A stretch of 64,000 bases of DNA from Flavobacterium denitrificans DSM 15936 (GCF_000425445.1 NZ_AUDL01000014.1:1-64000); one strand, 5' to 3'. Shown: positions 46,835-56,912, counted from the first letter of the stretch. The notes: a model not told the origin generated them from the sequence alone. Made by a program: numbers and translations.

Positions 46835-47599
46835 ATGGCAAACAAAATAGAAGTAAAAGAATTACTAGAAGCAGGTGTTCACTTCGGACACATGACTAGA
46901 AAATGGGATCCAAACATGGCTCCTTACATTTATATGGAGCGTAATGGTATTCACATTATCAATCTATATAAAACTGCAGCTAAAATTGAAGAAGCTAATG
47001 AAGCTTTGAAAAAAATCGCTGCATCAGGTAGAAAAATCTTATTCGTAGCTACCAAAAAACAAGCAAAAGACATCGTTGCTGATAAAGCAAAAGCTGCAAA
47101 CATGCCTTACATCACTGAAAGATGGCCAGGTGGAATGTTGACTAACTTCGTAACTATCAGAAAGGCAGTTAAAAAAATGTCTTCTATCGATAAAATGAAG
47201 AAAGATGGTACTTTCAACACTTTATCTAAAAAAGAGCGTTTACAAGTTGATCGTCTACGTGCTAAATTAGAGAAAAACTTAGGTTCAATTGCTGATATGT
47301 CTAGACTACCTGCAGCATTGTTCGTAGTAGATATCAAAGCTGAACACATCGCAATAAAAGAAGCTCAAAAATTAAACATTCCAGTTTTCGCAATGGTTGA
47401 TACGAATTCTGACCCAAGAGAGGTTGATTACGTGATTCCTGCAAATGATGACGCTTCTAAATCAATTGACAAAATTTTATCTTTAGTGACTACTGCAGTA
47501 ATCGAAGGTCTTTCTGACAGAGGTGCTGAAAAAGAAGTTGAAGTAGCTGAAGAAGCTCCAGCTGCTGAAGCTGAAGCTGCTCCTGCAACTGAAGAATAA
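46835..47599 (+). CDS. rpsB: 30S ribosomal protein S2
   Basis: 254 residues. The family motifs are LLEAGVHFGHMTRKWDP near the N-terminus, ITERWPGGMLTNF near 91 and DTNSDPREVDYVIPANDDA near 190. The C-terminus has an acidic Glu/Ala tail (about 230-254), common in Bacteroidota. It is followed by tsf, the usual partner. Confidence 0.98.
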   Translation: MANKIEVKELLEAGVHFGHMTRKWDPNMAPYIYMERNGIHIINLYKTAAKIEEANEALKKIAASGRKILFVATKKQAKDIVADKAKAANMPYITERWPGGMLTNFVTIRKAVKKMSSIDKMKKDGTFNTLSKKERLQVDRLRAKLEKNLGSIADMSRLPAALFVVDIKAEHIAIKEAQKLNIPVFAMVDTNSDPREVDYVIPANDDASKSIDKILSLVTTAVIEGLSDRGAEKEVEVAEEAPAAEAEAAPATEE

Positions 47600-47602
47600 A
47601 TC

Positions 47603-47641
47603 AAATTTTAAATTCCAAATTTTAAATTCCAAATTCCAAAT
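47603..47641. repeat. Short AAATTCCAAAT-type repeats
   Basis: The unit AATTCCAAAT occurs three times in tandem-like order between rpsB and tsf. Similar wording recurs near 57410-57440. This kind of low-complexity spacer is common between flavobacterial genes. The function is unknown. Confidence 0.5.
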
Positions 47642-47737
47642 ACAAAATTAAAAACGTTATGTTGATAATTTAATAAAATTGGAGTTTGGGATTTAGAAGA
47701 TGGAATTTTTACTTTTAACATTAAAATTCAAAATATT

Positions 47738-48700
47738 ATGGCAACAATTACTGCTGCAGACGTAAATAAATTAAGACAATCTACAGGTGCCGGAATGATG
47801 GACTGTAAAAAAGCTTTAGTTGAAGCTGAAGGAGATTTCGATAAAGCTATACAAATTCTTAGAGAAAAAGGACAAAAAGTTGCTGCTAACCGTTCTGACC
47901 GTGAGTCTTCTGAAGGAGCTGCTGTTTCTTTTATCAATGCAGACAATACTAAAGGAGCTATCCTTACTTTAAACTGCGAAACTGACTTCGTAGGTAAAAA
48001 TGAAGCTTTCGTTGCTCTAGCTAAAGATTTAGTTGAAAAAGCGATCAACTTCTCTACTAAAGAAGAATTATTAGCTTCTGATTTCAACGGAATCACTGTT
48101 GCTGAGAAATTAATCGAGCAAACTGGTGTTATCGGTGAAAAAATCGAAATCGGTGGTTTTGAAATTTTAGAAGGCGCTTTCGTTGGATCTTATGTTCACG
48201 TTAACAAAATTGCTGCTTTAACTGCAATTTCTGCTCCAGTTGCTAACGCTGAAGCTTTAACAAAAGACATCTCTATGCAAGTTGCTTCTATGGGTGCTGA
48301 CACATTATCTTACAAAGATTTTGACCCAGCTTTCGTTGAATCTGAACTTGCTGCTCGTATTGCTGTAATCGAAAAAGACAATGAAGAAGCTAAACGTTTA
48401 GGAAAAACTTTGAAAAATGTTCCTAAATATATCTCTTTCTCTCAATTAACTCCTGAAGTTATCAAACAAGCTGAAGAAGATGCTAAAGCTGAATTAAAAG
48501 CTGAAGGTAAACCAGAGCAAATCTGGGATAAAATCCTTCCAGGAAAAGTTCAACGTTTCATTTCTGACAACACTACTTTAGATCAAGAAAAAGCTTTACT
48601 TGATCAAAACTTCATCAAAGATGACAGTAAAAAAGTTGGTGATTATGTTAAAGGATTCAATGTTGAAATCACTGGTTTCAAAAGAGTTACTTTAGGTTAA
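47738..48700 (+). CDS. tsf: Elongation factor Ts
   Basis: 320 residues. The N-terminal UBA-like domain begins with the signature LRQSTGAGMMDCKKAL near 12-27. The core includes the conserved NCETDFVGKN near 75-84. The C-terminus holds the dimerisation-like module LDQNFIKDD. It is the nucleotide exchange factor for EF-Tu. It follows rpsB after a repeat-containing spacer and ends at a strong terminator. Confidence 0.98.
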   Translation: MATITAADVNKLRQSTGAGMMDCKKALVEAEGDFDKAIQILREKGQKVAANRSDRESSEGAAVSFINADNTKGAILTLNCETDFVGKNEAFVALAKDLVEKAINFSTKEELLASDFNGITVAEKLIEQTGVIGEKIEIGGFEILEGAFVGSYVHVNKIAALTAISAPVANAEALTKDISMQVASMGADTLSYKDFDPAFVESELAARIAVIEKDNEEAKRLGKTLKNVPKYISFSQLTPEVIKQAEEDAKAELKAEGKPEQIWDKILPGKVQRFISDNTTLDQEKALLDQNFIKDDSKKVGDYVKGFNVEITGFKRVTLG

Positions 48701-48717
48701 TATAATTATTTCAATAT

Positions 48718-48753
48718 AAAAAGCCCTGAATCTTACGATTCGGGGCTTTTTTT
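48718..48753 (+). terminator. Terminator of rpsB-tsf
   Basis: AAAAAGCCC-GAATC pairs with GATTC-GGGCTTTTT with one T-G step, a 4-nt loop and a seven-T tail. Confidence 0.92.
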
Positions 48754-48855
48754 GTTCTGCATAAACTGGACTGATACCGAAGCCTCGGGACAGCTCTACA
48801 ATATAATTTGTTCCTCTCGGAAATACTAAAAGCCTTGGGCTTTAAATACAATTCA

Positions 48856-48896
48856 ATAAAAATCCCCGAATAAATAATTTATCCGGGGATTTTAAT
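48856..48896 (-). terminator. Terminator of the M3 peptidase gene
   Basis: AATCCCCG (48861-48868) and CGGGGATT (48884-48891) form a stem that continues with A/T pairs, with T-runs on both strands. It lies just after the peptidase stop codon. Confidence 0.88.
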
Positions 48897-48911
48897 CAGA
48901 TTTCAATCTTC

Positions 48912-51035
48912 TTATTTTTTACCCTTGATTGGGAAGTTTCTTGCACGCATCAACGCATCAGATTTCGGGGCTCTACCTCTGAAGTTTTCATACGCTTTTT
49001 CTTGATCAATAGTGTTTCCAACACTAAATACAGTATCATAAAGTCTTTTTGCTACAGCTTTATCATAAGCTCCTTTTCCTTCTGTAAAAGCTTCCCATGC
49101 ATCTGCATTGATAACATCAGCCCATAAGTAACTGTAGTATCCTGCAGCATATCCATCACTTGAGAAAATATGCCCAAATTGTGGAATACGGTGGCGCATT
49201 ACAATTTCTGAAGGCATATGAAGCGCATCTAATGTTTCTTTTTCAAATTTATGAGGATCGATAGGCTGCGTAGCCAAATGAAGTTTCATATCTACTAAAG
49301 AGCTTGAGATTGTTTCAACCGTAGAGAAACCTTCACCAAAGTTTGCTGCTTTCTCGATTCTATCTACTAACGCCTGAGGTAATGGCTGATTAGTTTTATA
49401 ATGCAAAGCGAATTTGTTCAACACTTCTGGAGTTGCCAACCAGTGCTCTAATAATTGTGATGGAAATTCAACATAATCTCTCGCAACAGCCGTTCCTGCC
49501 AAACTTGGATATGTTACGTTTGAACATAAACCGTGAAGTGCATGTCCAAATTCGTGGAATAAAGTCGAAGCATCTTCCCAAGAAATCAAAATTGGCTCAT
49601 TAGCTGCGCCTTTAATAAAATTACAGTTATTAGATACAATTGTAAGAACATCTCCATCTAATTTTTGTTGGTCGCGATATGCATTCATCCACGCGCCAGA
49701 ACGTTTTCCCGCACGAGCATAAGGATCAAAATACCATAACCCAACAACTTTACCTGTTACTTTGTTGCTTACCTCCCACACACGTACATCTGGATGATAA
49801 ACTGGAACATTAGTGACTTGTTTGAAGCTTAAGTTGAATAATTCTCCAGCAACCCAAAACATTCCTTCTCGCAAGTTTTCTAATTGAAGGTAAGGCTTAA
49901 CTTCATTTTGATCTAAATCGTATTTTGCTTTTCTAACTTTTTCAGCATAAAAACGGTAATCCCATGGCTGAATTTTAAAATTTCCGCCTTCTGCATCAAC
50001 GATTTTTTGCATTTCGGCAACATCTTTATGTACTTGCTCAACAGCAGGCTCCCAAACAGATTCCATTAAAGCCAAAGTCTTTTTAGGATCTTTTGCCATT
50101 TTGTTAGACAAACTCCAGTCAGCAAATGTTGGGTAACCCAATAATTTTGCTTTTTGAGTACGCAATTGCAAAATAGAAACAAGTGTTGAGTTGTTGTCAT
50201 TCTCGTTTCCGTTATCGCCACGTTTTACAAAAATATCAAATGCTTTTTCTCTTAAATCTCTGCGAGTTGAAAATGTCAAGAATGGCTCGATTGAAGAACG
50301 CGTGTTAGCAATACATCCCATCACGTTCAATTTTCTTTCTTTTGCTTCAGCAATCGCAGCATTTTTAACTTCGGTTGGCAAACCTGCAAAATCGCTTTCT
50401 GTTTTTAATTCAACATATTGGTTATGCTCTTCTGCCAATAAATTTTGGCTAAAACGTGTAAAGAGCGTTGCAAGCTCTTTGTTTATTCCAGCAACTTTTG
50501 CTTTGTCTGCATCATTAAGCTGTGCCCCTTGACGTACAAAATTAGTATAGTACAACCAAATCAATCGTTGTTGCTCACCTGTAAGTTTGCTTTTTTCTTT
50601 TGAATTATAAACCGTTTCGATTCGGGTAAATAACTTTTTGTTTTGATTTATTTTATCTGAAAACTCAGAAAATTTAGGCGACATTTCTCTGTCGATTGCA
50701 CTAAACTCAGGACTACTTAAGTTTGATCTATAGATTCCATAAACGGTCAAAATACGCTCAATCGTTGCGCCAGAACGCTCTAAAGCAACAATAGTATTTT
50801 CGAAAGTAGCTGGTTTTGGATTATTCGCAATAGCATCTATTTCGTTTAATTTTTCCTGAATAGCAAATTGAATTGCCGGTTTGAAGTCAGAAACTTTGTA
50901 CTCATTAAAGGCAGGAACTCCACCATAAGGTCCTGTCCAAGGTTTTAGCAACGGATTATCAGAATTGCTTTGTGCGGAAGCCGCAAAAAAAGTTGTACTC
51001 ATGATAAAAATTGACATTAATTTTTTCATTCTCAT
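48912..51035 (-). CDS. dcp: M3-family peptidyl-dipeptidase (Dcp-like), exported
   Basis: 707 residues from the ATG at 51035 (MRMKKLMSIF). An ATG two codons later is also possible. A longer frame beginning with TTG lies inside the promoter and is rejected. The signal peptide ends FFAASA-Q. The catalytic zinc motif FHEFGHALHGL (HExxH) is near residue 498, with the downstream zinc glutamate expected in the DYVEFPSQLLEHW segment. The family cleaves C-terminal dipeptides from short peptides. Here it is secreted to the periplasm or outer membrane. It is monocistronic with its own promoter and terminator. Confidence 0.94.
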   Translation of the reverse strand: MRMKKLMSIFIMSTTFFAASAQSNSDNPLLKPWTGPYGGVPAFNEYKVSDFKPAIQFAIQEKLNEIDAIANNPKPATFENTIVALERSGATIERILTVYGIYRSNLSSPEFSAIDREMSPKFSEFSDKINQNKKLFTRIETVYNSKEKSKLTGEQQRLIWLYYTNFVRQGAQLNDADKAKVAGINKELATLFTRFSQNLLAEEHNQYVELKTESDFAGLPTEVKNAAIAEAKERKLNVMGCIANTRSSIEPFLTFSTRRDLREKAFDIFVKRGDNGNENDNNSTLVSILQLRTQKAKLLGYPTFADWSLSNKMAKDPKKTLALMESVWEPAVEQVHKDVAEMQKIVDAEGGNFKIQPWDYRFYAEKVRKAKYDLDQNEVKPYLQLENLREGMFWVAGELFNLSFKQVTNVPVYHPDVRVWEVSNKVTGKVVGLWYFDPYARAGKRSGAWMNAYRDQQKLDGDVLTIVSNNCNFIKGAANEPILISWEDASTLFHEFGHALHGLCSNVTYPSLAGTAVARDYVEFPSQLLEHWLATPEVLNKFALHYKTNQPLPQALVDRIEKAANFGEGFSTVETISSSLVDMKLHLATQPIDPHKFEKETLDALHMPSEIVMRHRIPQFGHIFSSDGYAAGYYSYLWADVINADAWEAFTEGKGAYDKAVAKRLYDTVFSVGNTIDQEKAYENFRGRAPKSDALMRARNFPIKGKK

Positions 51036-51071
51036 TAATTTGATTTTAAATAATAGAAACTTGTTCTTCTC

Positions 51072-51101
51072 CAAAAATACCTAAAAATTACGAATCACAA
51101 A
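51072..51101 (-). promoter_or_regulatory. Promoter of the M3 peptidase gene
   Basis: TTG (51100-51098), an 18-nt spacer, then TATTTTTG (51079-51072), exact consensus, about 37 nt before the chosen ATG. Confidence 0.75.
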
Positions 51102-51223
51102 CCATTCACAGAATGTTAAAAAAAAATCATTTCTTTAAAAATACCTTTAATTAAGAAAAGCATTCGGCGTTGTTCAGAAAATCCTTTATAAAAAAACGTA
51201 TAAAAACGGGAAACCGTAAACAA

Positions 51224-51248
51224 CAGAATCTATTCTGCTTTATATTTG
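51224..51248 (+). promoter_or_regulatory. -7 element and adjacent inverted repeat upstream of the TraB-family gene
   Basis: TATATTTG (51241-51248) is an exact -7 element 27 nt before the chosen TTG start. CAGAAT-CT-ATTCTG (51224-51237) is a perfect inverted repeat in the spacer region where a regulator could bind. No clear -33 TTG was seen. Confidence 0.5.
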
Positions 51249-51275
51249 TTTATTAAAACCTTTAATCGTTCTCTC

Positions 51276-54200
51276 TTGAAAAAATTACTTTATATCTCAT
51301 TATTAATAACTTCGGTTATTCAGGCACAAAACAAAAGTTTATTTTGGGAAATATCCGGCAATGGTTTAACCAAAAATTCTTATTTGTACGGAACGATGCA
51401 TGTCAATGAAAAAGTATCTTTTCATTTGTCTGATTCTTTCTTCAAAAACCTTTTGGGATCAGATATTGTTGCCAATGAAAGTAATCCTGAAACTTGGGGC
51501 GAATTAAACAACTTAATGAAAAACGACGACTATAATTTCGCTACAAATTTTTATTCGGAATTTTATTTGTTTCCTGCGAGCAAAGAAAACATTAAGACCA
51601 TTTTTGTTAATGATAATGCCAAATATTTTAAAAACATGCTATCTGGAGCGGAAGGAAATCATGCCGATTTTCAAGAAAATACCGTTCTTGATATGTTTAT
51701 TTTTCAGACAGGAAAAAAGTACAAAAAGAAAATTGCCGGACTCGAAGATGCAAAACAATCAATGCTTTCGATCCTCAATATAATGGATGAAGATGCTATT
51801 GCTAAAGATGAGAACAAGACGATTTTACTAAAGATCTTAAAGAATCGAAATCCTACAGAAGCTCTTAAAGAATATTACAGAGAAAAAGATATTGTCATGC
51901 TCGATTCTATCTATAAATTAATGTTTTCGAAAAAAGCGCACGATGCATTAATTATAAACCGCAACAAGGTAATGACCAAAAGCATCGATTCGATTGCAAA
52001 AACCGGCAGTTTATTCTCAGCCGTAGGTGCAGCGCATCTGGGAGGAAATGAAGGAATTATTGCGCTTTTAAGACAAAAAGGATATACAGTAAAACCAATA
52101 ATTGACACTTTTACTGAAAATGGAAAAAATCAGAAAAAGACAATTGAGGCCTATTTTCCAAATCCAAATTTCAGCGTTACAAGTACAAAAGACAAAATGT
52201 TGCAATTGCCATTATATAAAACTACAATTCAAGAAAACGAAAATTTAGGCTCGCCTGACTTTACAAATGGTGGCGCTATTACAATTAAAAGAATTCCGTT
52301 TAATTACTTCCTAAACAGCAATGAAATCACCTACAATACAAAATCTTTAGACAGTTTGTTTTTTGAAAATATTGCGGGCGATATTATTGAGAAAAAATAT
52401 TTTGAGCAAAATAATTATTCAGGTTACGATATTAAAAATGTGACCAAAACAGGAAATAGCCAGCACTCTAAATTTTTTGTTACACCACTGGAAATTATTG
52501 CGGTTTCAATGACTGGACCTGCAAATTATGTTCGCCAATACGAAAGCGAAGTTTTTGACAATATCAAAATAAAACCTTTTAAAAATGAATGGGAAAAAAT
52601 AAAACCATTAAAAGGCGGTTTTGAAGCCGAAATTCCGTCATTTAATTTTGTTTTTGGAAATACGCTCGAAAAAGGAACTGATATTGACATTCAGGCTTAT
52701 GATAATCAAGAAAAAGGGTATTATTTTTTAAGAGAAAAAACGCTAAACGATACCGAATTATTGGAGAATTCAGAATATGAACAACGCCAAATTCACTATC
52801 AGTTTTATTTACAACAAGATCAAGATTCCTCTGCCGTGCAATACAATAAAGCAGAAAATGTTTTGATTTCGTCTTCTAAAATTGGAAATCGAAAAATGAA
52901 ATTAAAAACGGTCGTTGCGGGAAATAAATATTATTTATTGGGGACAGTAAACGCATCTGAAGAAAATACAAACCGATTTTTCAAATCGTTTTCAATTTCG
53001 CCTTTTATTTATACTTCAAAATCCAAAATGTATGTTGACTCGACAGCAAACTATAAAATAGAAATTCCCGAGAAGGAAAATGAAAACTTGTTTTTGAATC
53101 TTAAAGGAGACAAACGACAACGAAAAAACACTTTTACATCAGAAATAAAATTTCAAAACTTCGCCTCTGAAACTGGCCGAAAAATCAGCTTGCAATATTA
53201 TAAATATCCAAAATACGAGCATAATCTCCCGATTGATTCAATTCAAAAGAAGTTCAGAGAAGAGTTCTTAAAAAAGGATTACATAGATTTTAGTGACGAC
53301 AATTTTAATGACGAAAATTTTATCGACAACTCGACTTCATTACTAAGTCCAGAGGTATGTGTGAAAAAAGGTTTTTCAGAATCGCTTTGGAATAAAATTC
53401 TTTCAGACAAAAAAAATATTTACGAATTTGTTTCAGAAAACACCACTTTCAATAAAGAGGATAATAGTTATATTATAAACGCAACAGTTTCAAAACCAAA
53501 TGCTGTCCAAGCAATAAAATACAAGGCGCTTTATAAAAACAACACCTATTATCTGTTGAGCACGCTGGTTGACAAAAACTATAAAAATGAAGATGTTTTT
53601 ATCGAAAAAACGTTCAATTCACTGGCTTTGGCAAAAAACTACCCAACTGAAAATGCAACCGATAAAATCAAACTTTTTATTGAAGATGCACAAAGCAAAA
53701 GCGATACTATTCGTTATTCAGCTTTAAAGTCAATAAATACGTTGGATGTTTCTGCTAAAGATTTTGAAAGCTTAACTGGTTTTGTAGATTCTTTTGGTTT
53801 TAAAGAAAATGAAACGTATGCTGTTACTTCACTTTTGGAGAAAATAGGTCATATAAAAGATGATAGAGTTATTCCGTATTTAGAAAATTATTATAAAAAA
53901 GAATCTGTTAAAACTGATGAGCAAGTTAGTATTCTTAAAGCGCTTTCTAATCAAAAAACAAAAGCTGCTTATAAAAAAATCAATGAATTACTAGATTACG
54001 ATTTGCCTATTCCAGACAATCAATTTGCGATTGCCAACTTATTTTCGGCATTTGAGGAAGATTCGGAAAACAGCAAAGAATTATTCCCTGATGTTTTTCA
54101 GTACTACAGCATAAAAGAATACCACAGCCCTGTAGTAACTTTTTGCAATTCGTTGTTTGAACAAAAATTAATCTCTGTTAATAAATTAAAAGCGTTCAAA

Positions 54201-54941
54201 AAACTAATTCTTACCAATACCAAACTTGAATATAAAAGAGTGGTGAGTTGGAATCAAAAAAACAAAGCAAAACAAACCAACGAAAACCTTGAAGATACAG
54301 GCATTTATTTTGACAGTACTGAATCGCTAGCCGACTTGCTTACCTATACAACCTTGATTTATAACTATATTGACGACAAGCCGGTCAAGGATATTTTAAC
54401 CAAAATAAAAAAACTAGACATTCCTGAATTGAATATCGAATTAGCAAGATTAGGAATTGTAAACAATAAACTGACAACAGCTGAAATTGAAGATTTCTTA
54501 AAAGATTCGAAAACACAATTTGCCGTTATAAACCTTTTATTAAACCAAAATAAAAAAGATTTACTTCATTTTTCAGATGAAGAAATTTCAAAAGCTGCAG
54601 TAATAAATTTCCAAAATCTTAACGAAAATGACAGCATTTCAATGATGAAAACGAAAATTATTGAAAAAGACAGTCATGAGATTTCGCTATTCTATTACAA
54701 AATAAAAGCAAAAGATATGGAAAAAAGCCAACTTTGCACGGTTGGTTTTATAAGTGAAAATGGAAAAATAAATCCGTTGGCATTCAACGTTATTAATTTG
54801 AAGTTGCTGGATGATGGTGAAGAAGATTTAGAAAAAACATACAATTTAATTGCAACAGAATATTTGAACAAGGAGCATTTAAGAGCAAGTTTTGAAAAAG
54901 TAAATGCAAATAATGAAAACATTCTTGATGAAGAATATTAA
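51276..54941 (+). CDS. Large exported TraB/GumN-domain protein with C-terminal helical repeats
   Basis: 1221 residues from TTG at 51276, which gives a clean signal peptide (MKKLLYISLLITSVIQA). An earlier TTG lies inside the promoter. Residues about 20-290 are a TraB/GumN domain: FWEISGNGLTKNSYLYGTMH at the start and SLFSAVGAAHLGGNEGII near the end, with the family's GTMH and GAAH motifs. TraB-fold proteins of the Tiki type are metal-dependent proteases, so peptidase activity is possible. Residues 300-830 are a beta-rich region of no known family. Residues 840-1150 look like HEAT-type helical repeats. The architecture is unusually long for this family. Confidence 0.8.
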   Translation: MKKLLYISLLITSVIQAQNKSLFWEISGNGLTKNSYLYGTMHVNEKVSFHLSDSFFKNLLGSDIVANESNPETWGELNNLMKNDDYNFATNFYSEFYLFPASKENIKTIFVNDNAKYFKNMLSGAEGNHADFQENTVLDMFIFQTGKKYKKKIAGLEDAKQSMLSILNIMDEDAIAKDENKTILLKILKNRNPTEALKEYYREKDIVMLDSIYKLMFSKKAHDALIINRNKVMTKSIDSIAKTGSLFSAVGAAHLGGNEGIIALLRQKGYTVKPIIDTFTENGKNQKKTIEAYFPNPNFSVTSTKDKMLQLPLYKTTIQENENLGSPDFTNGGAITIKRIPFNYFLNSNEITYNTKSLDSLFFENIAGDIIEKKYFEQNNYSGYDIKNVTKTGNSQHSKFFVTPLEIIAVSMTGPANYVRQYESEVFDNIKIKPFKNEWEKIKPLKGGFEAEIPSFNFVFGNTLEKGTDIDIQAYDNQEKGYYFLREKTLNDTELLENSEYEQRQIHYQFYLQQDQDSSAVQYNKAENVLISSSKIGNRKMKLKTVVAGNKYYLLGTVNASEENTNRFFKSFSISPFIYTSKSKMYVDSTANYKIEIPEKENENLFLNLKGDKRQRKNTFTSEIKFQNFASETGRKISLQYYKYPKYEHNLPIDSIQKKFREEFLKKDYIDFSDDNFNDENFIDNSTSLLSPEVCVKKGFSESLWNKILSDKKNIYEFVSENTTFNKEDNSYIINATVSKPNAVQAIKYKALYKNNTYYLLSTLVDKNYKNEDVFIEKTFNSLALAKNYPTENATDKIKLFIEDAQSKSDTIRYSALKSINTLDVSAKDFESLTGFVDSFGFKENETYAVTSLLEKIGHIKDDRVIPYLENYYKKESVKTDEQVSILKALSNQKTKAAYKKINELLDYDLPIPDNQFAIANLFSAFEEDSENSKELFPDVFQYYSIKEYHSPVVTFCNSLFEQKLISVNKLKAFKKLILTNTKLEYKRVVSWNQKNKAKQTNENLEDTGIYFDSTESLADLLTYTTLIYNYIDDKPVKDILTKIKKLDIPELNIELARLGIVNNKLTTAEIEDFLKDSKTQFAVINLLLNQNKKDLLHFSDEEISKAAVINFQNLNENDSISMMKTKIIEKDSHEISLFYYKIKAKDMEKSQLCTVGFISENGKINPLAFNVINLKLLDDGEEDLEKTYNLIATEYLNKEHLRASFEKVNANNENILDEEY

Positions 54942-54987
54942 GCTTAAAATAATTAACTTTGAAAAACAGATTTTATAGTAAGCTTAT

Positions 54988-55647
54988 ATGTTTAAAACCA
55001 AAAGAGAAATTGTCTTTGTAATTCTGGCAGGTATATTCATAACAAACGCAGTTGTTGCTGAATTAATTGGAGGAAAACTTATTCAAATTGGCCCATTTGT
55101 AATGAGCATCGGAATTTTGCCTTGGCCAATAGTGTTTTTAACAACCGATTTAATAAATGAGTATTTTGGTGAAAAAGGAGTAAAAAAACTCTCTTTTATA
55201 ACCGCGTGTTTGATTGCATACGCTTTTTTGATTTTATTTATGGCTATTATAATTCCTGCAGCAAAAGGAATAAGTCCTGTAAATGACGAACAATTTCAAG
55301 CTGTTTTTGGTCAAAGCATGTGGATTATTGTTGGTAGTTTGATTGCGTTTATGGCGTCACAATTAATTGACGTGTGGATTTTTTGGTTTTTTAAAAGACG
55401 CACCGGAGAGAGAAAAATATGGCTGAGAACAACAGGATCAACAGTAATTTCGCAATTATTTGATTCTTTTATTGTACTTGGAATAGCATTTTGGTTGCCT
55501 GGAAAAATTGATTTTGATACTTTTATATCCTCGGCGCTAATTGGTTACACTTTTAAATTATCAATTGCCATATTATTGACACCTTTAATTTACGCAGGGC
55601 ATCATTTGATAAAAAAATATTTGGAAGAAGATCCTCATAAGGAATAA
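54988..55647 (+). CDS. yhhQ: Queuosine precursor transporter (YhhQ family)
   Basis: 219 residues with about six membrane helices. ITNAVVAELIGGKLIQIG near 18-35 and the DLINEYFGEKG motif near 55 are the VUT/YhhQ signature. A later charged helix pair includes SQLIDVWIFWFFKRRTG. E. coli YhhQ imports preQ0 and preQ1. This fits queG elsewhere in the window. It lies 46 nt after the TraB-family gene and 12 nt before the next gene. Confidence 0.92.
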   Translation: MFKTKREIVFVILAGIFITNAVVAELIGGKLIQIGPFVMSIGILPWPIVFLTTDLINEYFGEKGVKKLSFITACLIAYAFLILFMAIIIPAAKGISPVNDEQFQAVFGQSMWIIVGSLIAFMASQLIDVWIFWFFKRRTGERKIWLRTTGSTVISQLFDSFIVLGIAFWLPGKIDFDTFISSALIGYTFKLSIAILLTPLIYAGHHLIKKYLEEDPHKE

Positions 55648-55659
55648 AAACATTTGGAT

Positions 55660-56340
55660 ATGAAAAATAGTTTCTCGCTTATCTTATTCTTCATAATAGG
55701 TTTGTTTTTTAGCTGTGGCCATGATGAAAAAAAGCCGGCTAAAAAAGCAATTGCACCTGTCAATATGTTAACGCCTGCTCCTATTAAAACTAATGCAAAA
55801 ATCTCGTCGAAAAATATTAAGGCTCCAAAAGAAATTGATACAAAAAAAACAGCGAGTATCAACAAAAATCCTTTTGATGTAAAAAATCCAATAAACGTTA
55901 CACCAATTCATACGCCAGTAAACCAAACGCAAAACACTCCCATTAACATCAAAAAAGAAGTCAACGACAAATTATTGAATTTTGTTAATATCAGAAAGAT
56001 CCTGAACAACTGTAAAATGGGTCAAACAATGACACAGGAACAACTTACAGAAAACTTTGAAATTCCTGAAGAAGCTGTTAAACTAGTTAAAAGCGTTACT
56101 AAAACCGCCGAAAATGAATTAGCCGTAAAATGGAAATCTACCTGGCTAGTCGAAAAAGTATCTGATGCCGAACTTGAAGACGGTAAAATGAAAGTAAAAT
56201 TCAAAGCAAATAAAATGTATATGTCGGGCAATGCGATCGGCATTAAATATAATAGAAAAATTTACAACGACTTAATAATAGTTGGTCGTTCAGCATATAT
56301 CCCTAGTGTAAAAGGATATAGCTGGCAAATTGGAAGATAA
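55660..56340 (+). CDS. Lipoprotein of unknown function
   Basis: 226 residues from the ATG at 55660. A TTG two codons earlier is less likely. The signal ends in the lipobox FFSCG. A Lys/Pro/Asn-rich linker (about 25-105) is followed by a conserved-looking C-terminal domain (about 108-226) with CKMGQTMTQEQLTENFEIP and IGVKYN/VGRSAYIP-type strands. No family is recognised. Its stop overlaps the tag start by one base (TAATGG), so they are cotranscribed. Confidence 0.8.
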   Translation: MKNSFSLILFFIIGLFFSCGHDEKKPAKKAIAPVNMLTPAPIKTNAKISSKNIKAPKEIDTKKTASINKNPFDVKNPINVTPIHTPVNQTQNTPINIKKEVNDKLLNFVNIRKILNNCKMGQTMTQEQLTENFEIPEEAVKLVKSVTKTAENELAVKWKSTWLVEKVSDAELEDGKMKVKFKANKMYMSGNAIGIKYNRKIYNDLIIVGRSAYIPSVKGYSWQIGR

Positions 56341-56912
56341 TGGAAAACGAAAATACCATTCGATGCAGTTGGTGTACTTCCAGCGATTTATATAAAAAAT
56401 ATCATGACGAAGAATGGGGCGTTCCCGTGTATGACGACCCTACTTTATTCGAATTTTTAATTCTGGAAACTTTTCAGGCAGGATTAAGCTGGATTACGAT
56501 TTTGAACAAAAGAGAAAATTTCAGAGAAGCTTTTGATTATTTTGATTATAAAAAAGTAGCCCATTATTCTGAAGACAAAATCGAAGAATTAATGCAGAAT
56601 ATCGGAATTATTCGGAACAAATTAAAAATAAAAGCCACAGTTTCAAACGCTCAGGCTTTTATGAAAGTGCAAGAAGAATTTGGCTCTTTTTCTGATTATA
56701 TCTGGAAATACACGGATGGAAAACCTATTATAAATCATCCGAAAACTTCAAAAGATGTTCCTGCCACCACACCGCTTTCAGACGAAATCAGCAAAGATTT
56801 AAAAAAAAGAGGTTTTAAATTTGTTGGTTCAACCGTAATTTACGCACACATGCAAGCCACCGGAATGGTCAATGATCACACGGAAGATTGCTTTATTCGC
56901 AAAGAAAAATAG
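56340..56912 (+). CDS. tag: DNA-3-methyladenine glycosylase I
   Basis: 190 residues, a cytosolic base-excision repair enzyme that removes 3-methyladenine. The N-terminal zinc cysteine and histidine (RCSWCTSSDLYKKYHDEEWG) and the C-terminal pair in DHTEDCF form the zinc snap of the Tag family. LETFQAGLSWITILNKRENF near 46-65 holds the conserved glutamate and tryptophan of the active site. It is last in a run with yhhQ and the lipoprotein gene. Confidence 0.95.
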   Translation: MENENTIRCSWCTSSDLYKKYHDEEWGVPVYDDPTLFEFLILETFQAGLSWITILNKRENFREAFDYFDYKKVAHYSEDKIEELMQNIGIIRNKLKIKATVSNAQAFMKVQEEFGSFSDYIWKYTDGKPIINHPKTSKDVPATTPLSDEISKDLKKRGFKFVGSTVIYAHMQATGMVNDHTEDCFIRKEK

